Source of the DNA: Rotaria sp. Silwood1
Taxonomy: Eukaryota > Rotifera > Eurotatoria > Philodinida > Philodinidae
Direction of reading: 5' to 3'
DNA length: 64,000 bases
Assembly (NCBI GenBank): GCA_905250075.1
Contig: CAJNOP010000077.1
Location: 429,441 to 493,440, forward strand
The notes beneath the pieces are model-generated. The model saw only the letters and a program-made list of their open reading frames with translations, had not been told where the DNA came from and made no database searches. A program made the position numbers and the translations under genes. Below, piece after piece: positions 59,235 through 64,000 of the stretch. Within the stretch, counting starts at the first letter, position 1, and every line of letters begins with the position of its first letter.

Positions 59235-60581
59235 ATGTCCCGTAAACGAAGCTTCTTTGTGTTGTTGCTCTTAATCGACTGCGTCTTCACACAAGAGAAG
59301 TTCATTGCACTCATCGGTAATATCATTACACCAGACAAAAGTATTGCCAATGGAACTTTGTTGATCATCAATAAACACATCGCTGCGGTTGGAATCCATG
59401 TCGCCATCCCAAAAGATGCAATTGTCCTACACACAAATGGCATTATCTCACCTGGCTTGATCGATCTGCACAACCATCTTATGTGGAACGTTCTCCCGCG
59501 CTGGAATCCCATTGAGCAATTTCGCAATCGGTATGAATGGTTGAATGGACCACTCTTTCGAACTTATTTCAATTCTCCGTACACAGCGGTTATTAATGAA
59601 GGACTCGAATGCGCAATGCAGCAGTACGCCGAGGTCAAAGCAATCACACAGGGTGCAACAAGCGTCATTGGTAGTCTACTTGAACCGTGCAATTACGGCT
59701 TGGCGCGCAACCTAGACGACGATCCAACTCTTGGCAAAATTCTCTACAATGTCTCTCCTCTGGAAATGACAGAAACCGAGGCGAAAGAGGCGAAAGATGT
59801 GCTTGCCTCAAACGGATCTTTCATCATTCATCTAGGAGAGGGATCGCCGAATGATGCAGCGTCTGGACGTGAGTTCTCCATGCTCAAAAGCCGCGGATTG
59901 CTAATTTCAGGGGTTTCTCTCATTCATGGTGTTGCTCTAAAAGCCAGCGACTTCAACGACATGGCAAAGGCCAATGTTGGTTTCGTCTGGTCGCCACGTA
60001 GCAATCTGGAGCTTTATGGTCAGACAGCGAACGTAGAAGCTGCGAAAAACAATAGTGTAATTATTGCACTTGCACCTGACTGGAGTACTACCGGCAGCGA
60101 CGGTCTTCTTGCCGAACTGAACTTCGCTGCGACATGGAATGCGGGCCTGGAACATCCTCTGTTTGATGATCGCACGCTAGTACAAATGGCCACAACTAAT
60201 GCCGCCAAACTCGTTCATCTTGACAAGCAGTTGGGTTCATTACAGGAAGGATTTCTGGCTGATGTGCTCGTGCTCAATCCAACTCAATTGGTTCAGTCGA
60301 ATAAAGACGCATATTGGACAATTACTCATTCAACACCCGAAGAGGTCGCCTTGGTAATGGTTGGTGGCAAGCCTGTATACGGCGATCCCAAGATAATGAA
60401 GCAGCTGACAGGAATGACGACTACACTTGAATCAATCGAGATTTGCGGTGTGCAGAAAAGCATATCCTTTGTAGAAGAATTTGGCGGAAAACATACATTC
60501 CATGAAACCGAAACAATGCTTCGTGCTGCATTTCGCCATTGGAGTCGTACACTGGCTTCACTATCGGATTGTGGAACTTGA
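59235..60581 (+). CDS. Secreted amidohydrolase-family enzyme (intronless)
   Basis: Single exon; 448 residues from the ATG at 59235. An upstream in-frame ATG (59157) would add 26 residues but would lie upstream of the expected transcript start, and the shorter form begins with a good signal peptide (MSRKRSFFVLLLLIDCVFTQ). The amidohydrolase fold is shown by GLIDLHNHLMWN (metal-binding His 79 and His 81). Later metal or catalytic positions are probably in IIHLGEG, LIHGVAL and LAPDWSTTGSDG. The C-terminal composite beta sheet is typical (GSLQEGFLADVLVLN, VMVGGKPVYG). Relatives include imidazolonepropionase-like and other cyclic amidohydrolases; the substrate is not evident. No introns, higher GC and bacterial-type enzyme family suggest acquisition from bacteria, with an animal-style promoter and signal peptide. 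No damage is seen. Confidence 0.85.
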   Translation: MSRKRSFFVLLLLIDCVFTQEKFIALIGNIITPDKSIANGTLLIINKHIAAVGIHVAIPKDAIVLHTNGIISPGLIDLHNHLMWNVLPRWNPIEQFRNRYEWLNGPLFRTYFNSPYTAVINEGLECAMQQYAEVKAITQGATSVIGSLLEPCNYGLARNLDDDPTLGKILYNVSPLEMTETEAKEAKDVLASNGSFIIHLGEGSPNDAASGREFSMLKSRGLLISGVSLIHGVALKASDFNDMAKANVGFVWSPRSNLELYGQTANVEAAKNNSVIIALAPDWSTTGSDGLLAELNFAATWNAGLEHPLFDDRTLVQMATTNAAKLVHLDKQLGSLQEGFLADVLVLNPTQLVQSNKDAYWTITHSTPEEVALVMVGGKPVYGDPKIMKQLTGMTTTLESIEICGVQKSISFVEEFGGKHTFHETETMLRAAFRHWSRTLASLSDCGT

Positions 60582-60900
60582 ATAGATGAAATTATGCGCT
60601 GTAAAAGAAGCCGATTGAGAGCTAGGTATTAGATTGGCACCATATTCAAACTCTACTATTAGTAGAAAAATAAAAGCACTATCTCATCTCGGAAAATATA
60701 ATGCACACCTATTTAATCTGACGTTTTCTTCCTCAATAAACGAATTGCTTTCACGTAACTTCATGTATTATATCAAGTTCTCGAGCGTTGTCTTCTCAAT
60801 GATCGTTAAAAGAGTGTTTTTTTTCTCAACAGTCTAAAAACCCTTCACAGAAACTTTTCATCATTGTCTTCCTTAGGCTTCATGAGTACTGTTCCAATCT

Positions 60901-60984
60901 TGGGTATGGGTATGGATGTGAATGGGGTGTGGGTGTGGGTTTGAGGGTTTATCTTATCTTCACTTAAACCCACACCCACACCCA
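60901..60984. repeat. GT/AC telomere-like hairpin 13
   Basis: GGGTATGGGTATGGATGTGA and GGGGTGTGGGTGTGGGTTTG are followed after TATCTTATCTTCACTT by AAACCCACACCCACACCC, a nearly perfect complement of the preceding arm. One of the cleanest copies. Confidence 0.85.
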
Positions 60985-62627
60985 GCATCGTAGTCGATCT
61001 ATTCTTAGATTTTCTGTCAAATATGATCATCAAAAATCGTCATATGGAATGAAAATAGTCGTTTTTGTATTTTTTTCATGAGATGAAGAGAACCTACTGG
61101 ATTTTCTAACTTTCATGAGTAAAATCAAAATTCAGATGATGCAGTGAAGCAAGCACAGAAAGAGAAAGAGATTTGCTACCAGAATTTAGGCAACATTATT
61201 TGTACGATAAATTGATGACGGCTGTTAGAAGTGTTTCACATTGCTATCTCATAAAACATTATCGAACTGCACAGCTGAGATTCACTCGAAATCTATTGAA
61301 ATTCGACATTTTGAAATGAATATCAAAGACGATTTGTAAAAAATCAAACAAAGGAAACGGAATGTGACGTATAAATCAATGATTGTTCGTGATTAAAGAC
61401 TTTTCTTGTTCTTGCCAGTTATTCAAAGATATGATGCAATTTGTGATGTTTATAGGCCGAATGTTTAGAAAAGTTTCAGACTATTCTAGAAATATCTTTC
61501 AATTAATCTCATATGTAAATATTCTTCACGATCACTGCCACATGTCAATAATCTCAATGCAACTCTGATAGTCAACAATAGGTTACAAAGAAGGACTGAT
61601 CTTCGAAATGACTTGAATTTCGTTTATGTTATTAGCATATAATCAATCTTATTATTTTTCTTTTCAAGATGAATCCTCAGACAACTCATTTGATTAATTT
61701 TATTTCCTACAAGTTCATTACTTCCAACATAACAATTATGATGCGGGGTGATTTATATAATTGTTTCGATAAACAAATGTATTTAGATGATTTGAATAGA
61801 GCGACTTGCATCTGATTATTAATTGATTATGTTCTCTATGTACTTTTAATATATTGTCTAAGTTGGCTGGAATATTTCAAGCTTAAAATTTAAATTTGAG
61901 ATGTCATTTTTATTGATCAATTTTCTTCAATTATATAGAAATATTTCGCCATATATTCATGTTTCTTGTATACCTATTTTTAATTTACATTATCGAACAA
62001 ATAGATTATTATATATAAGATTATTATGTCTCTGTAATTGTTATTCGAAAATTTTCTCAACAATCGCTCTTTTCATCAAAGATTGACGAACAAAACACTA
62101 TACATCAGAATCTTCTCTATTGAATAGTTTTAGCACATGTTTGAATAGAACATACTGCGTTGAAGTGAAAAAATGCCTAGTCAATATACAACTGTGAATA
62201 TAGTCATTTTTCGTTCTGTCCAACTGTAGATGTGTTTTTGTTTCGCGACACATAATTAACTAAAAAAAAGTAATAAATATAAATTACGTTTTTCGACTCA
62301 ATAATAGTTCTCAAAAGGGAACAATTTTGTGCAGTTATACAGAACGAAAAAATAAAGATGTTTCGCGATGAAATCGAACAATCGTGATTTTTGAAAGCTC
62401 TTTTTTTGAAAAATCTACTGATGAAAATTGGAGAGATACTTTTTCTGCATACCTCCATCTGCTCTATTCAATCATATATAAAAAATGGCAAACGATCATA
62501 TGGAAATTTTGAGTTAAATGCATCTTATTCGAGACGAAGGAGTTTTTTCTTTTCTCTTTTATTTCTTTTCCTTCGCAAAATAGTCAATGTGAATATTACT
62601 TAATTTTATTTCTGCTGTGTTTGTACA

Positions 62628-62696
62628 ACTCGTCACTTCTCATGCATGTCTTTCATATGAAGCATCAATAAAAAAATAATTTGTCAAGTGACGAGT
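62628..62696. repeat. Short hairpin ACTCGTCACTT / AAGTGACGAGT
   Basis: An exact 11-bp inverted pair (62628-62638 and 62686-62696) with a 47-base loop. It could be a tiny MITE or a chance structure. Confidence 0.5.
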
Positions 62697-63619
62697 AAGA
62701 AATTAGGGTGTAGCAATGACGGAATTTATTAAAGTCAATTATCATTTATGGTAGAGACGAACCATTTACTTTAAATTTAAAATAAGTTAAGGATCGCTAC
62801 TGAACTCTTAAGACTAATAAAAGATAATCAGCGGTTACAAAGTTATTTCTTTATAATGTATATTAGATATCAATTTTCATGTTAACTATTCAATTCACCT
62901 AGCATGAAGTGTAAATGATTACGTTAGACAAATATCATTATACTTTCGATAATTCCGAACTACATACAATGTTTTCTCCCTCTAAGAGTAAACAAAAAAT
63001 CGTTCTCAAATCTGATTGTTTGAAATAGAAAATCTTCTATTCAATCCAATTTAGGAAAGATATTTTTACGTTATAGAATGTAAAAAATATTGTGTTGTTC
63101 ATACTTACTACGGAATTGTCAGAAAATTTCTTTTAAATAGCTTAGATAACAACATGTGTTAAGTTCTTACTAGAGTAGAAAAAAAACTCGAAATTATATA
63201 ATTTTTTTCTTAACACACTTAAACTTTATGCAAACTATTATTGCTTTAAACGCATATGAGAAAAACTGCAAATAGATAATAAATATATATTTACAGCTAT
63301 TTCACATAGGTTTTTGAAACTTAAGATGATCATCCTATTTTCATCACACACTTTTTTCATCTTCCATCATATGAAAGAAGGTACAAACATCAACTTTTAC
63401 ATTGAAGAGATTGATAGTAATTTCAATACTTCAAATTGATTGCATTATTTCTATCATCGAACTGTTGTAAAACTGTAGACAGAACTTTCGGATGTTTCGC
63501 CAAAGAGAAAAAATTTTGTTTTTTAATTGATATACTTTAAAGAGCACAATTGGTTGAGTCAATCACAAATCCAAAACATTAAGAATATAGATACACGTCC
63601 GCCAGCACTCTTTGCTTTA

Positions 63620-63713
63620 GGGATAGATGTGAGCGTTGATGTTCTAATTACTCATAACAGATGCTCATTCCAAAATAGAGAGTCATATTTCACACTCATA
63701 CTCACACCCATAT
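63620..63713. repeat. GT/AC telomere-like hairpin 14 (diverged)
   Basis: GGGATAGATGTGAGCGTTGA and downstream TTCACACTCATACTCACACC, with a longer unpaired spacer. Confidence 0.5.
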
Positions 63714-64000
63714 CCTTTTCATATGTAATCACAATGAATACAAATCGAACAAATCTTGATTCTTGTGAAACACCTCTACTTTTTCTTCTCCATTTAGAAT
63801 AAACCAAATCGATTTAAGTTTATCCTGACAAAACTTGATATCATTCTAAAATTGCTTGGAATTTTCATTGATCATATATATTTTACGTTGCAGTGTACAT
63901 TTATGTACTTGAAAAATAAATCGAACGCAATGAAAGCGCCTCCATTGATAGATTCCCACAGACTTACTTTTGTGAAACTCACATATTTTCGAAAAAAAAA

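Larger units (their letters stand above)
60582..64000. other. Gene-free right end of the window
   Basis: No gene recognised. Contains two GT/AC hairpins (60901, 63620) and a small inverted repeat (62628). ORFs are short and AT-rich. Confidence 0.5.

Noticed and set aside
1-64000. CRISPR arrays, rRNA genes, bacterial operons or viral genes
   Set aside because: No regularly spaced direct repeats, rRNA motifs, ribosome-binding-site spaced gene clusters or virus hallmark genes were seen; the gene structure is eukaryotic throughout.

Overview
The window looks like nuclear DNA of a bdelloid rotifer. This is an inference. It is strongly AT-rich, and its genes are split by short canonical GT-AG introns, mostly 50 to 110 bases. 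It also has animal domain architectures (rhodopsin-like GPCR, NIDO-AMOP-VWD membrane protein, RING protein, ETHE1), two enzymes of microbial character, many small DNA transposons, and scattered GT-rich sequence resembling the TGTGGG-type telomere repeats reported for bdelloids. Nothing suggests bacterial or organellar DNA: there are no operons, rRNA or CRISPR.

Layout. 416-5416 (+): 3' part of a type I membrane protein with a Thr-rich stalk; its last intron is 3.8 kb and holds a palindromic transposon nested in an older, diverged palindrome. 5902-6570 (-): membrane-anchored protein resembling the LURP-one/Tubby-C fold. 9664-10362 (+): GPCR fragment cut by a 10-N assembly gap. 10.4-20.4 kb: gene-poor, with GT/AC hairpins and decayed inverted repeats. 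21101-25921 (+): seven-exon gene for a 930-residue protein with a DDE-transposase-like core, a helix-turn-helix and a C2H2 finger. 26675-27062 (-): GNAT acetyltransferase pseudogene. 28110-28544: non-autonomous hAT element with an exact 8-bp target duplication. 28808-31399 (+): five-exon iron-alcohol-dehydrogenase/maleylacetate-reductase-type enzyme. 32361-32684: piggyBac-like MITE with TTAA ends. 36226-41509 (-): full-length APE-type non-LTR retrotransposon with two open ORFs, poly(A) and a 15-16 bp target duplication. 42020-43246 (+): RING/TRAF-zinc-finger protein. 44242-46283: 2-kb long-TIR palindrome with a 9-bp target duplication, containing a smaller palindrome, a GT hairpin and a 196-bp hAT MITE. 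50066-53246 (+): NIDO-AMOP-VWD surface protein (SUSD2/MUC4 type). 56850-57964 (+): ETHE1 persulfide dioxygenase. 59235-60581 (+): intronless secreted amidohydrolase.

The genes do not form one pathway; they are independent units separated by transposon-rich intergenic DNA. The most unusual features are a family of about 14 telomere-like GT/AC snap-back hairpins, the nested palindromic elements, and the intron-rich DDE-derived gene. Exon models were built by hand from splice sites and reading-phase continuity; no transcript evidence was available.
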